Shown here piece by piece: positions 1-7,363 of a stretch of DNA of 10,443 nucleotides. The DNA comes from JAIRQX01 sp031556255 (GTDB lineage: Bacteria; Chrysiogenota; Deferribacteres; Deferribacterales; JAISNW01). The translations under genes were made by a program, and so were the position numbers. The stretch spans positions 1-10,443 of the forward strand of contig JAVBTI010000138.1 of NCBI GenBank assembly GCA_031556255.1. The letters are read 5' to 3'. The notes beneath the pieces were generated by a model, which was given only the letters and a program-made list of their open reading frames with translations, searched no databases and was not told the DNA's origin. Every line of letters starts with the position of its first letter. Position 1 is the stretch's first letter.

Positions 1-503
1 ATACCGCCCTGGACGACAGCGCCTACCTGACCCGTTTTGCTGAAAAAGTTTATTTGATACACCGCCGGGACGAATTCCGCGGCACCAAACTCGCCCAAAA
101 ACTTGTGAAACAAAACTGCCAGATAGAACTGGTGCTGAGCAGCACGATTGTGGATATAAACGGCGACCTGAACGTCTCCTCCGTCGACGTCAAAAACCTC
201 AAAACCGACGAAATGAGGCGGATAGACGTGGACGGCGTATTCATATTCATCGGGCAGCAGCCGCTGGCATACCCTTTCAATAAACTTATCCCCACGGACA
301 CCGAGGGGTTCCTGATAGCCGATGAAACCACCCTGACAAATATCCCCGGGGTGTTCGTCGCGGGGGATATACGTTCCAAAGAGATACGCCAGATAGTCAC
401 GGCGGCGAGCGACGGCGCCGTGGCGGCGAAGATGGTTGTGCGCTACCTTCAGGATCTGTCAATAGGCTGCGTCCCCGAAAACGGACAGATGAAACAGGAG
501 TAA
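1..503 (+). CDS. trxB: Thioredoxin reductase, C-terminal part (5' end outside window)
   Basis: Flavoprotein that uses NADPH to reduce thioredoxin in the cytoplasm. The reading frame is open from the left edge (first full codon at base 3), leaving 166 residues of a family that is usually about 310 long. The visible part starts inside the NADPH-binding domain: TALDDSAYLTRFAEKVYLIH runs into HRRDEFR, whose arginines bind the 2'-phosphate of NADPH in this family. It ends with the FAD-domain signature GVFVAGDIR followed by RQIVTAASDGAVAA. The redox-active CxxC pair and the first FAD-binding GxGxxG lie upstream and cannot be checked, so a related pyridine-nucleotide flavoprotein is not excluded. 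The TTG at 54 is only an internal codon. The stop at 501-503 abuts rsmI, and the last codons of this gene carry the rsmI ribosome-binding site, so the two are probably translationally coupled. Confidence 0.87.
   Translation, partial: TALDDSAYLTRFAEKVYLIHRRDEFRGTKLAQKLVKQNCQIELVLSSTIVDINGDLNVSSVDVKNLKTDEMRRIDVDGVFIFIGQQPLAYPFNKLIPTDTEGFLIADETTLTNIPGVFVAGDIRSKEIRQIVTAASDGAVAAKMVVRYLQDLSIGCVPENGQMKQE
496..500 (+). promoter_or_regulatory. Ribosome-binding site of rsmI inside the trxB 3' end
   Basis: AGGAG lies within the last two sense codons of trxB. Two tandem ATG codons follow. The one at 504 is only 3 bases from the site and the one at 507 is 6 bases away, which is a more usual spacing, so I prefer 507 as the start of rsmI. 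Confidence 0.6.
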
Positions 504-506
504 ATG

Positions 507-1358
507 ATGGGGTTCACGCCCGATGAACGCTCAAAATGCCGTCTGGTGTGCACTCCCATCGGCAACCTTTCCGATATGACGCCGAGGGCGCTTTCCGCCC
601 TCAAAGAAGCCGATATTATTTTTGCGGAAGACACACGCACGGCGGCAGCGCTGTTGAATCATTTTTCCGTCTCCAAGCCCGTGAAATCTTACCATAAGGA
701 CAACGAACCGGACGCTGTCAGGTCGGCTTTGCGGGAAATTGAGACCGGCAGCAGAATCGCCCTTATCACGGAGGCTGGGATGCCGGGAATAAGTGACCCC
801 GGTTTTCTGCTTGTCAAGGCACTTCTTGAGAATAAGTTGCCTTTTGAAATTGTACCTGGTGTGAACGCGGCAGTCCTCGCGGCGGCGGCGTCCGGGTTGT
901 GCAGGGACGGCAGATTCCTTTTCGCCGGTTTCCTTCCTCACAAAGGTGCGGAAAAAGCGGCGGAAGAGTTCGTGTCCTCCCCCTGCCCCGTCATATTTTA
1001 CGAGTCACCGCACCGGGTTAAAGAGACGGTAAAGATCCTGTTGAAACTTTTCCCGCCACCGGTGGCGGTTTGCAGAGAGCTTACAAAGCTGCACGAAGAA
1101 ATTGTACATGTTTTCAGCGAAGAGGATATCGGAAAGCTCACCGTTAAAGGCGAATTCTGCCTCGTTGCCGGCAGCGCGGCTGCAGGCAAACAAAATTACA
1201 CGGGAGATATAACCGTCAATGCGGACAAGCTCGCGGATATACTCGCCGGGAGCACGCTTTCCGTGAAAGATATCGCGGAAATACTGAAAAAATGCGGCCT
1301 GAAAAGAAATATTGCCTACGAAACAGCACAGGCCGCAATAATACAGAATAAGTCCTAA
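507..1358 (+). CDS. rsmI: 16S rRNA (cytidine-1402-2'-O)-methyltransferase RsmI
   Basis: SAM-dependent enzyme of the tetrapyrrole-methylase fold that methylates the ribose of C1402 in the decoding centre of 16S rRNA. The product is 283 residues from the ATG at 507 (284 from 504), close to the E. coli enzyme. Numbered from 504, family motifs appear in order: CTPIGNLSD (16-24), AEDTRTAALLNHF-type segment (41-54), a variant SAM-site loop TEAGMPGISDPG (89-100), IVPGVNA (116-122), FLFAGFLPHKG (138-148), FYESPHRV (165-172) and RELTKLHEE (191-199). The C-terminus (about 240-280) has the small helical domain ending in LKRNIAYE expected in RsmI. The loop at 89-100 reads T-E-A-G-M where most homologues have S-D-A-G-T; the rest is standard. 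It starts directly after trxB and is followed by a 66-base gap. Confidence 0.93.
   Translation: MGFTPDERSKCRLVCTPIGNLSDMTPRALSALKEADIIFAEDTRTAAALLNHFSVSKPVKSYHKDNEPDAVRSALREIETGSRIALITEAGMPGISDPGFLLVKALLENKLPFEIVPGVNAAVLAAAASGLCRDGRFLFAGFLPHKGAEKAAEEFVSSPCPVIFYESPHRVKETVKILLKLFPPPVAVCRELTKLHEEIVHVFSEEDIGKLTVKGEFCLVAGSAAAGKQNYTGDITVNADKLADILAGSTLSVKDIAEILKKCGLKRNIAYETAQAAIIQNKS
1053..1068. repeat. 16-bp perfect palindrome within rsmI
   Basis: CCGCCACC followed by its exact reverse complement GGTGGCGG, with no spacer, inside codons for Phe-Pro-Pro-Pro-Val-Ala-Val. Symmetry is directly visible. Function is unknown, and chance alone would produce a palindrome this long in a window of this size roughly one time in six. 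Confidence 0.5.
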
Positions 1359-1372
1359 AACCTTCTTTAATC

Positions 1373-1407
1373 TTGCCGAAAAATGTGGTACTTTCATACC
1401 GTATAAA
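1373..1407 (+). promoter_or_regulatory. Possible weak promoter in the rsmI-macroglobulin gap
   Basis: The 66-base gap between rsmI and the macroglobulin gene is AT-rich and contains TATAAA (1402-1407), which resembles a -10 box. The best -35-like hexamer, TTGCCG (1373-1378), is 23 bases upstream, too far for a standard sigma-70 pair. No hairpin terminator for rsmI is seen. The gap may hold a promoter for the downstream envelope genes, but the sequence gives only weak support. Confidence 0.22.
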
Positions 1408-1424
1408 TTTTATGGAGCTGCCGT

Positions 1425-1502
1425 ATGAGCTTGTATCTGCCCGTCAAACGCCTGTTAGCAGTACTTTTGTTCGTTTTATGTTCCTTTATGTTCGTTTCAT
1501 GT
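1425..1502 (+). other. Lipoprotein signal peptide and lipobox cysteine
   Basis: Codons 1-26 of the macroglobulin gene. Lys8-Arg9 are followed by about 14 hydrophobic residues and then M-F-V-S-C, which fits the general bacterial lipobox pattern although Phe at -3 is less common than Leu. Cleavage is expected before Cys26 (bases 1500-1502). Confidence 0.8.
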
Positions 1503-4500
1503 AAAAGCGATGACAAAGTCGACACCACCGGCACGGGCAAATCCGCACCGGCGGCAACGGCAAGCGGCAATAAACTTCACGAAGTCACAGTGACCGCCCC
1601 CGGCATAACATCAGTGTATGAAGAAGGTGCGGATCAGTACGACGAAGAATACTATGAAGGCGATTATTACGAGGGGGACGAAGGCGATTACGGCTGCGAT
1701 CCTGAATATGAGGACTGCGAAGAGTCCGGAGATTACGGCGATCACCCGGGCGCGGGCACAAGCGTGGCCACAGTCGTGGATTCACACGCCAAGACAGTAC
1801 TGGGCAGGCCCGACGCAGTGGCTTTTTATTTCGAATATTCCGATGACACAGGCAGCCCCTCAGCCATAGATATATACAACGAGGAGTTCCCTAAAGAATA
1901 TGTAAATATAACCCCTGATGTCAAAGGCACATGGAGATGGTACGACGATTACACCGTTACCTTCCGTCCGGACGAAGACTGGCCCGCCGATCAGGAATAC
2001 AAAGTCACCTTCAATCCCAAGCTTTTTAATCCTGAATATAAGCTGAAAAACTATACATATAAATTTAGAACCCAGCCGTTTGCCGGTGCCATCAGCTCTT
2101 TTCGTCTTTACCAGACACCGATCTCTGAAAACGGCGCTATCTCCGAGCCGTTCGCCGTGGCCACCATATATTTCACCTACCCCGTAAACCCGCAGAGCCT
2201 TGAAAAAGGAGTTACGTTAACGTATAACAACAAAGCCATCAAAGCCGCCGTCACTTACGACGACGTCCGCCGCTACGCATTCGTAAAAAGCGAGGATATA
2301 CGCCTAGGCGAAAAGGCCGGTCTGTTACAGTTGTCGATCAACTCAGCCTCCACAACCTCCGGCGGAGCGGCAATGGCGGAGAAACAGTCCAGAGCCATAG
2401 ACGTTCCATCCATGTCGGAATTTTTCAAAGTCAACGGCGCCAACATTTCCATTATCAATAATGCCAACGGGGAACCGGAACAGTTCCTCACATTGGATTT
2501 CACATTACCGGTGGCAGTGGACGGTCTGGCGGACAGCGTGAGAATATATAAACTGCCGCGCAAGTATGACAACTCCACCTGGTACAACTGGCGGGACTTC
2601 AACGGCCAGATCACACAGGAATTCCTGTCCAAATTCCCAGCTGTAAAACTTGAATATATGAAGGAAACCGGCGCGGAGAACATACAGGCGGCAAAGTTCT
2701 TTGTCTCGCCGAAGGAATCCGTTCAGCTCGGCATTATGATCCCCAAAGGACTGAAATCAAAAAACGATTACACATTGAGCGCCGCCTATTTCCGGGTGCT
2801 GGATGTGCCAAGGTTCCCCATGGAACTGAAATTCACCCAGGACGGTAATATTCTGACGCTCAGCGGCGACAAATCGCTCACTCTGATGAGCCGCGGCGTG
2901 GATAAAGTTAAAGTCGAAGTAGCCAGAATCATGCCCGCAAGGCTGAACCACCTCATCTCCCAAACTTACGGCGAAATGAAGCAGGCCAACTTCGAAAACT
3001 ATAATTTCAACGAATATGATATATCCACCTTCTTTACCACCGAAGTGACGCTGAACAACTCCAACCCCGCCAGGCTGAACTACTTTTCCGTGGATCTGGC
3101 GCCATATCTCACCGGCACCAACACCGCCGGGATCTTCATCGTGAAAGTCTACCCCTGGGACGGCTCGTCCTACAGCTACAGCCCCCGCGACCGCCGCCTG
3201 ATACAGGTCACGGACATGGGCATTGTTATGAAAGAAAATATAGACAAGAGCAGGGATGTGTATGTCATGTCCATGCGCACCGCCCAGCCCTTCGGCGGAG
3301 CAGATGTCTATTATCTGACCCGCAACGGCAAATCCCTCAACAAAACCACCACAAACAGCTCCGGCAACGCTAAAATGCCGGAAGTGAAATATAACAGCAA
3401 CAGGCCGGAAGAGAACGCTGTGGCACTCGTTATCGAAAGCGGCAACGATTACTCTTTCATGCCCCTCAACCGCGGCAACTACATGGTCAACTATAACCGT
3501 TTCGACGTGGGGGGCGAGTACTCCTCAAGCCGCTCCAACCCCAATGTGATGGGGCTGAAAAGCTATCTTTTCACTGAACGCGGCATCTACCGCCCCGGCG
3601 ACCCCGTGCACATAGGAATGATCGCCAAACAGGAGGACTGGAGTTCGCTCGCCGGTGTTCCTATGGAACTGACCATCACAAACCCGCGCGGACAGCAGGT
3701 CATGAAACACCGCTTCACCATGAACGAAGCAGGGTTTGCCGAAGCAGAGTACCAGACCGATTACACCAGCCTGACCGGTGTGTACAGCATGTCATTCACT
3801 GTTGTGAGGGACGATTCCGGCAGCACCAAATGGGATTACAGGCAGCTCGGCGCAAGTTCTTTCAAAGTGGAGGAGTTCAAGCCCGACACGATGAAAATCA
3901 GCGCGCGCATAGCCGGCCCGGCGGTCAAAGGCTGGCTCCCTCTGGCAGGGCTCTCAGCAGACGTCACGTTGAACAACCTTTTCGGCAGGCCTGCGCAGAA
4001 CCGCACAATAAGATGGCAGTATCAGCTTGCCCCGGCTTCTTTCTACTTCAAAGAGTACAGGGAATATACATTCACCGACCCGTACAGGGATCTGAACAGC
4101 TACCGCTATATCAACCCGGTCACCCTGCCTGAGGCGCGCACCGATAACAACGGCAATGTCACGGCTAAAATAGACCTGTCTAAATACTCCGGCGGACTTT
4201 ACAGCCTTATGCTGTATGCCGAGGGATTCGAGGACGGCTCCGGCGACAGCGTCGTGACCACGGCCTCCCGCCTCGTCTCCCCTATGGAGCACCTTGTGGG
4301 GTACAAAACGAACGGTAATATCAGCTACCTTAAAAAAGACGCGGCCCAGAAAGTAAGCTTTATCGCCATAGACAGCAACCTCGACAGGATAGACATGGCC
4401 GGATTGCAGTACACAGTGGTGGAGAAACGCCACGTGTCGCTCCTGGTACGCCAGCGCGACGGCACCTATGCCTTTCAGTCCGTGGCGCGCGACGTCATTG

Positions 4501-7334
4501 GAAGCGCGGGTAAACTGAATATTGAGGCCAAAGGCACTGATTTCACCCTGCCCACGGACACACCGGGCACTTTCCAGCTTCTGGTTAAAAATAACGACGG
4601 CCTGCTGCTTTCACGGGTAGATTACTTCGTGGCGGGTACATCCAACCTCACCCTCTCCCTAGATAAAAACGCGGAACTCAACCTGACGCTGGATAAGAAA
4701 GAGTACGCCACCGGCGAAGAGATAGAAATCAACATCATCGCGCCATACACCGGCACGGGCCTTATTACTATCGAACGGGATAAAGTTTACGCCCATAAAT
4801 GGTTCCGCACCTCCACCACATCCAGCAGGCAGACAATACGTGTTCCGGCGGAGCTCGAAGGGAACGGCTACGTCAACGTTTCATTCCTGCGAAGCCCGGA
4901 TTCGAAAGAGGTCTTCATAACGCCGCACAGCTATGCTGTCGCGCCTTTCAGCGTGAACAGGGCCGCCCATGCCACGGATGTTAAAATATCGGTGCCTGAG
5001 GAAGCGCGCCCCGGTCAGCCGCTTAAAATAGAATACAGCGCGAACAAGAGCGGCAAAATAGTCGTATTCGCAGTGGATGAAGGTATATTGCAGGTGGCGG
5101 GCTATACTCCGCCGCAGCCTCTGAACGACTTCTTCCGCAAACGGGCGCTCCAGGTCAACACCTATCAGGTGCTTGACATGCTCCTCAGCGACAGCAAGGC
5201 TGTAATGCAGGCGGCGGGAATAGGCGGCGGCATGGCGGATGAAGCGATGGCCGCACTGAAAGCCAACCTCAATCCGTTCAAACGCAAGACAGAACTGCCT
5301 ATAGTTTACTGGTCTGGCGTCATGGACGTGACAGCCGGGAGAACAAGCAACATTATTTACAATGTGCCCTCTTATTTCAACGGCACGCTGAGGGTAATGG
5401 CCGTGGCGGTATCCTCAGACTCGGTGGGCTCAACCAGCCAGCAGATGCTTATAAGGGCACCGATTATAGTTCAGCCGAACATGCCTGTAAACTTCGCCCC
5501 CGGCGACAAAGCAGGGGTGAGTGTAACCATTTCCAACAACATGACCGGCAGCGGCACAAACAGCCTTATCAACGTCGAGATTGCCGCCGACGAGTATTTT
5601 GAAATAACAGGCGAAAACAGTAAAGAACTCAGACTGAGCGAAGGAAACGAAGGCCGCGCCGATTTCGAGATACAGGCCACCGGGAAACTGGGATCCGGCA
5701 CCGTCACAATAACCGCCTCCTCTCCCGCCATGGTGGACAGTGAAATAATAATTACAGCCACCGCCAGCGTGCGCCCGGCGACGGCTTACGACACAGTGAT
5801 CACCACCGGCGTGTCCTCCCGGAACGACGTGTCCATCACCAAATTCTCAAGGGATATGTATCCAGAACTGGCCTCAAGATCTGTAACAGCGTCGCATAAC
5901 CCGCTCCTCATAGCGCGGGGCCTGACACAGTATCTGGAAAAATACCCCCACGGCTGCACGGAGCAGATCACAAGCCAGTCGTTCCCAACGCTGTATATTA
6001 AAAACACTCCTCTGATGACGGAAAAAGAGGCACAGGAATCGTTCCGGCGCACTCTGACCATACTGCGCGCACGGCAGCTTGACAACGGCGGCTTCATGCT
6101 CTGGCCGGGAGGCTGGTCGAACGCGCACAGCTTCTCGTCCGTTTACGCCATGCACTATCTGGCGGACGCCAAAGCCCACGGCTACCACGTGCCCGCCGAT
6201 ATGATCGACAAAGGGAACAGGTGGCTCTCCTCTTACATCTCCAAACCGGTCGACAGCCTCTATGACGCGAGAATCAAAACCTACGCCGCATACGTTCTGA
6301 CCCGCAACGGCGTGGTAACGACAGCCTTCCTCACCAACCTGGAAGAAGCACTCAACAAAAACTACGCAAAAGAGTGGAAAGGCGACGTCGTGGCTTCTTA
6401 CATGGCAGCCATTTATAAGATGCTTCAGATGGATGAGAAGGCGCGGGATCTCATACGCGGCTATATCCCCGACGTTAAGCAGCGCTTTATATTCTACTCC
6501 GATTTTGACACAAGTTCCCTCAGGAACACCACATATATGTATCTCCTGGCGACCCACTTCCCCGATATGATCACCAGTGTGGACACAAAGCTTATAATGA
6601 ACCTTCTGGACAGCATTGCGGATCAGCACTACAACTCGCTCCTGTCGTCTTACAGCATCCTTGCGCTTTACGCTCTGGCGGAAAGCACCACGGGGCAGGA
6701 CGAGGGGATGAAAATCCTCATGGACACCTCAAATGCCAAAGGGATAAACCTTGAGACAGCGGCCACCCCGTACCCGACTGCCGCGTACAAAGAAATTGCC
6801 GCAAAGCTTACCGGAGAAACCGCTAAAGCGGGCACGCTCGGCTTTTTTATCGTGGCCACGGAACAGGGCTTTGACCGCGCCATGCCGGAGAAAACCGCGA
6901 ACGGTATAGAAATACAGCGGGAGTACCTCGACAGCGACGGCAAAGTGAAGACGGCCTTCAGCCAGGGGGACGACGTTACCGTAAGAATAAGGGTGCGTAC
7001 GAACGGCAATATGAACTATATTGAAAATGTGGCTATAGTAGATCTCCTGCCGGGTTCGTTTGAAGTCCAGAGCGATTCTGTGGCGGCTCTGCAACGCAGC
7101 GCATACGGCGGCAGCTACTCCGACAGATTTTTTGATTATGTGGACGTGCGGGAAGACCGGCTGGTATTCTACGTGCCCCTCACAGGCAGTGTGAAAGAGC
7201 TGACATACAAAGCGAAGGTGGTCAGCCGGGGCGAATTTGCAATACCGCCGGCGTACGCATCAGCGATGTACGACCCAGTATACCGGGGCAATACCGCAGG
7301 CGGAAAGCTGACCGTTACTGAAAATACCAAATAA
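1425..7334 (+). CDS. Alpha-2-macroglobulin family lipoprotein, thioester-bearing
   Basis: Giant protease-trap protein (1969 residues). In this family a protease cuts a bait loop, the protein changes shape, and a buried Cys-Gln thioester couples to and traps the attacker. The start at 1425 has GGAG 7 bases upstream and opens directly into a lipoprotein signal peptide: basic K8-R9, a hydrophobic stretch, then lipobox F-V-S-C26. Lys27 at +2 does not give the Asp inner-membrane retention signal of the E. coli Lol system, so an outer-membrane location is likely. Next come a low-complexity linker, an acidic Tyr/Gly-rich tract (66-106), an Ig-like domain (about 127-217), several macroglobulin domains including GIYRPGD (720-726) and a domain ending VEEFKPD (815-821), a bait-region domain with FAVDEGILQ (1215-1223), an MG7-type domain beginning near YWSG (1295), a helical thioester domain with GCTEQ (C1511, Q1514) and GGFMLWPGG (1555-1563), and a C-terminal receptor-like domain with MYDP (1948-1951). 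It is longer than E. coli YfhM (about 1650 residues), mainly at the N-terminus. No pbpC is visible nearby. The downstream ATPase gene is 29 bases away. Confidence 0.93.
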   Translation: MSLYLPVKRLLAVLLFVLCSFMFVSCKSDDKVDTTGTGKSAPAATASGNKLHEVTVTAPGITSVYEEGADQYDEEYYEGDYYEGDEGDYGCDPEYEDCEESGDYGDHPGAGTSVATVVDSHAKTVLGRPDAVAFYFEYSDDTGSPSAIDIYNEEFPKEYVNITPDVKGTWRWYDDYTVTFRPDEDWPADQEYKVTFNPKLFNPEYKLKNYTYKFRTQPFAGAISSFRLYQTPISENGAISEPFAVATIYFTYPVNPQSLEKGVTLTYNNKAIKAAVTYDDVRRYAFVKSEDIRLGEKAGLLQLSINSASTTSGGAAMAEKQSRAIDVPSMSEFFKVNGANISIINNANGEPEQFLTLDFTLPVAVDGLADSVRIYKLPRKYDNSTWYNWRDFNGQITQEFLSKFPAVKLEYMKETGAENIQAAKFFVSPKESVQLGIMIPKGLKSKNDYTLSAAYFRVLDVPRFPMELKFTQDGNILTLSGDKSLTLMSRGVDKVKVEVARIMPARLNHLISQTYGEMKQANFENYNFNEYDISTFFTTEVTLNNSNPARLNYFSVDLAPYLTGTNTAGIFIVKVYPWDGSSYSYSPRDRRLIQVTDMGIVMKENIDKSRDVYVMSMRTAQPFGGADVYYLTRNGKSLNKTTTNSSGNAKMPEVKYNSNRPEENAVALVIESGNDYSFMPLNRGNYMVNYNRFDVGGEYSSSRSNPNVMGLKSYLFTERGIYRPGDPVHIGMIAKQEDWSSLAGVPMELTITNPRGQQVMKHRFTMNEAGFAEAEYQTDYTSLTGVYSMSFTVVRDDSGSTKWDYRQLGASSFKVEEFKPDTMKISARIAGPAVKGWLPLAGLSADVTLNNLFGRPAQNRTIRWQYQLAPASFYFKEYREYTFTDPYRDLNSYRYINPVTLPEARTDNNGNVTAKIDLSKYSGGLYSLMLYAEGFEDGSGDSVVTTASRLVSPMEHLVGYKTNGNISYLKKDAAQKVSFIAIDSNLDRIDMAGLQYTVVEKRHVSLLVRQRDGTYAFQSVARDVIGSAGKLNIEAKGTDFTLPTDTPGTFQLLVKNNDGLLLSRVDYFVAGTSNLTLSLDKNAELNLTLDKKEYATGEEIEINIIAPYTGTGLITIERDKVYAHKWFRTSTTSSRQTIRVPAELEGNGYVNVSFLRSPDSKEVFITPHSYAVAPFSVNRAAHATDVKISVPEEARPGQPLKIEYSANKSGKIVVFAVDEGILQVAGYTPPQPLNDFFRKRALQVNTYQVLDMLLSDSKAVMQAAGIGGGMADEAMAALKANLNPFKRKTELPIVYWSGVMDVTAGRTSNIIYNVPSYFNGTLRVMAVAVSSDSVGSTSQQMLIRAPIIVQPNMPVNFAPGDKAGVSVTISNNMTGSGTNSLINVEIAADEYFEITGENSKELRLSEGNEGRADFEIQATGKLGSGTVTITASSPAMVDSEIIITATASVRPATAYDTVITTGVSSRNDVSITKFSRDMYPELASRSVTASHNPLLIARGLTQYLEKYPHGCTEQITSQSFPTLYIKNTPLMTEKEAQESFRRTLTILRARQLDNGGFMLWPGGWSNAHSFSSVYAMHYLADAKAHGYHVPADMIDKGNRWLSSYISKPVDSLYDARIKTYAAYVLTRNGVVTTAFLTNLEEALNKNYAKEWKGDVVASYMAAIYKMLQMDEKARDLIRGYIPDVKQRFIFYSDFDTSSLRNTTYMYLLATHFPDMITSVDTKLIMNLLDSIADQHYNSLLSSYSILALYALAESTTGQDEGMKILMDTSNAKGINLETAATPYPTAAYKEIAAKLTGETAKAGTLGFFIVATEQGFDRAMPEKTANGIEIQREYLDSDGKVKTAFSQGDDVTVRIRVRTNGNMNYIENVAIVDLLPGSFEVQSDSVAALQRSAYGGSYSDRFFDYVDVREDRLVFYVPLTGSVKELTYKAKVVSRGEFAIPPAYASAMYDPVYRGNTAGGKLTVTENTK
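1620..1742 (+). other. Acidic Tyr/Gly-rich low-complexity tract
   Basis: Codons 66-106 of the macroglobulin gene. Counting directly, 20 of 41 residues are Asp or Glu, 8 are Tyr and 7 are Gly, with no Lys or Arg. It includes the tandem peptide YYEGD-YYEGD and a cysteine pair, C91 and C98. It sits between the lipid anchor and the first recognisable folded domain, so it probably forms an extended, strongly negative tether. I know of no family match. Confidence 0.7.
1650..1679 (+). repeat. Tandem YYEGD peptide repeat with fully synonymous codons
   Basis: Two adjacent copies (1650-1664 and 1665-1679) encode the same five residues. The first uses tac tat gaa ggc gat and the second tat tac gag ggg gac, so all five codons differ while the peptide is identical. 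Confidence 0.7.
5211..5294 (+). other. Candidate protease bait loop of the macroglobulin
   Basis: Codons 1263-1290 encode a flexible Gly/Ala/Met-rich stretch (GIGGGMADEAMAALKANL) followed by a basic NPFKRK segment. It lies between the conserved VDEGILQ segment and the MG7-type domain, about 220-250 residues before the thioester, which is where bacterial macroglobulins carry the loop that proteases cut. The placement is inferred from position and composition. Confidence 0.45.
5955..5966 (+). other. Thioester motif C-T-E-Q of the macroglobulin
   Basis: Codons 1511-1514 within YPHGCTEQ. Cys1511 and Gln1514 have the C-x-E-Q spacing that forms the internal thioester in complement C3, alpha-2-macroglobulin and E. 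coli YfhM. Both residues are intact, unlike the YfaS-type paralogues that lack it. Confidence 0.9.
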
Positions 7335-7349
7335 ACCTGGTACATGACT

Positions 7350-7353
7350 GGAG
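7350..7353 (+). promoter_or_regulatory. Ribosome-binding site of the ATPase gene, TTG/ATG start choice
   Basis: GGAG lies 16-19 bases after the macroglobulin stop. It is 7 bases before TTG (7361) and 10 bases before ATG (7364), in the same frame. Spacing slightly favours TTG and codon type favours ATG; the protein differs by one residue. Confidence 0.5.
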
Positions 7354-7363
7354 TTGGTTATTG

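Noticed and set aside
54..503. TTG at 54 as the start of a short protein
   Set aside because: The frame is open to the left edge and reads as continuous thioredoxin reductase sequence, so the gene is cut by the window.
531..941. 136-residue minus-strand frame opposite rsmI
   Set aside because: The plus strand here encodes conserved RsmI motifs; the opposite frame is Arg-rich shadow sequence.
1005..1397. 130-residue minus-strand frame covering the rsmI end and the gap
   Set aside because: Mostly antisense to RsmI and with no protein family resemblance.
3509..3514. Run of six G in the macroglobulin gene as a slippage site
   Set aside because: Six bases is short and common at this base composition, and it simply encodes Val-Gly-Gly.
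3954..4433. 159-residue minus-strand frame within the macroglobulin gene
   Set aside because: Antisense shadow with no family signature.
5874..6629. 251-residue minus-strand frame within the macroglobulin gene
   Set aside because: It lies entirely opposite the conserved thioester domain, has no recognisable motif, and is explained by codon bias on the coding strand.
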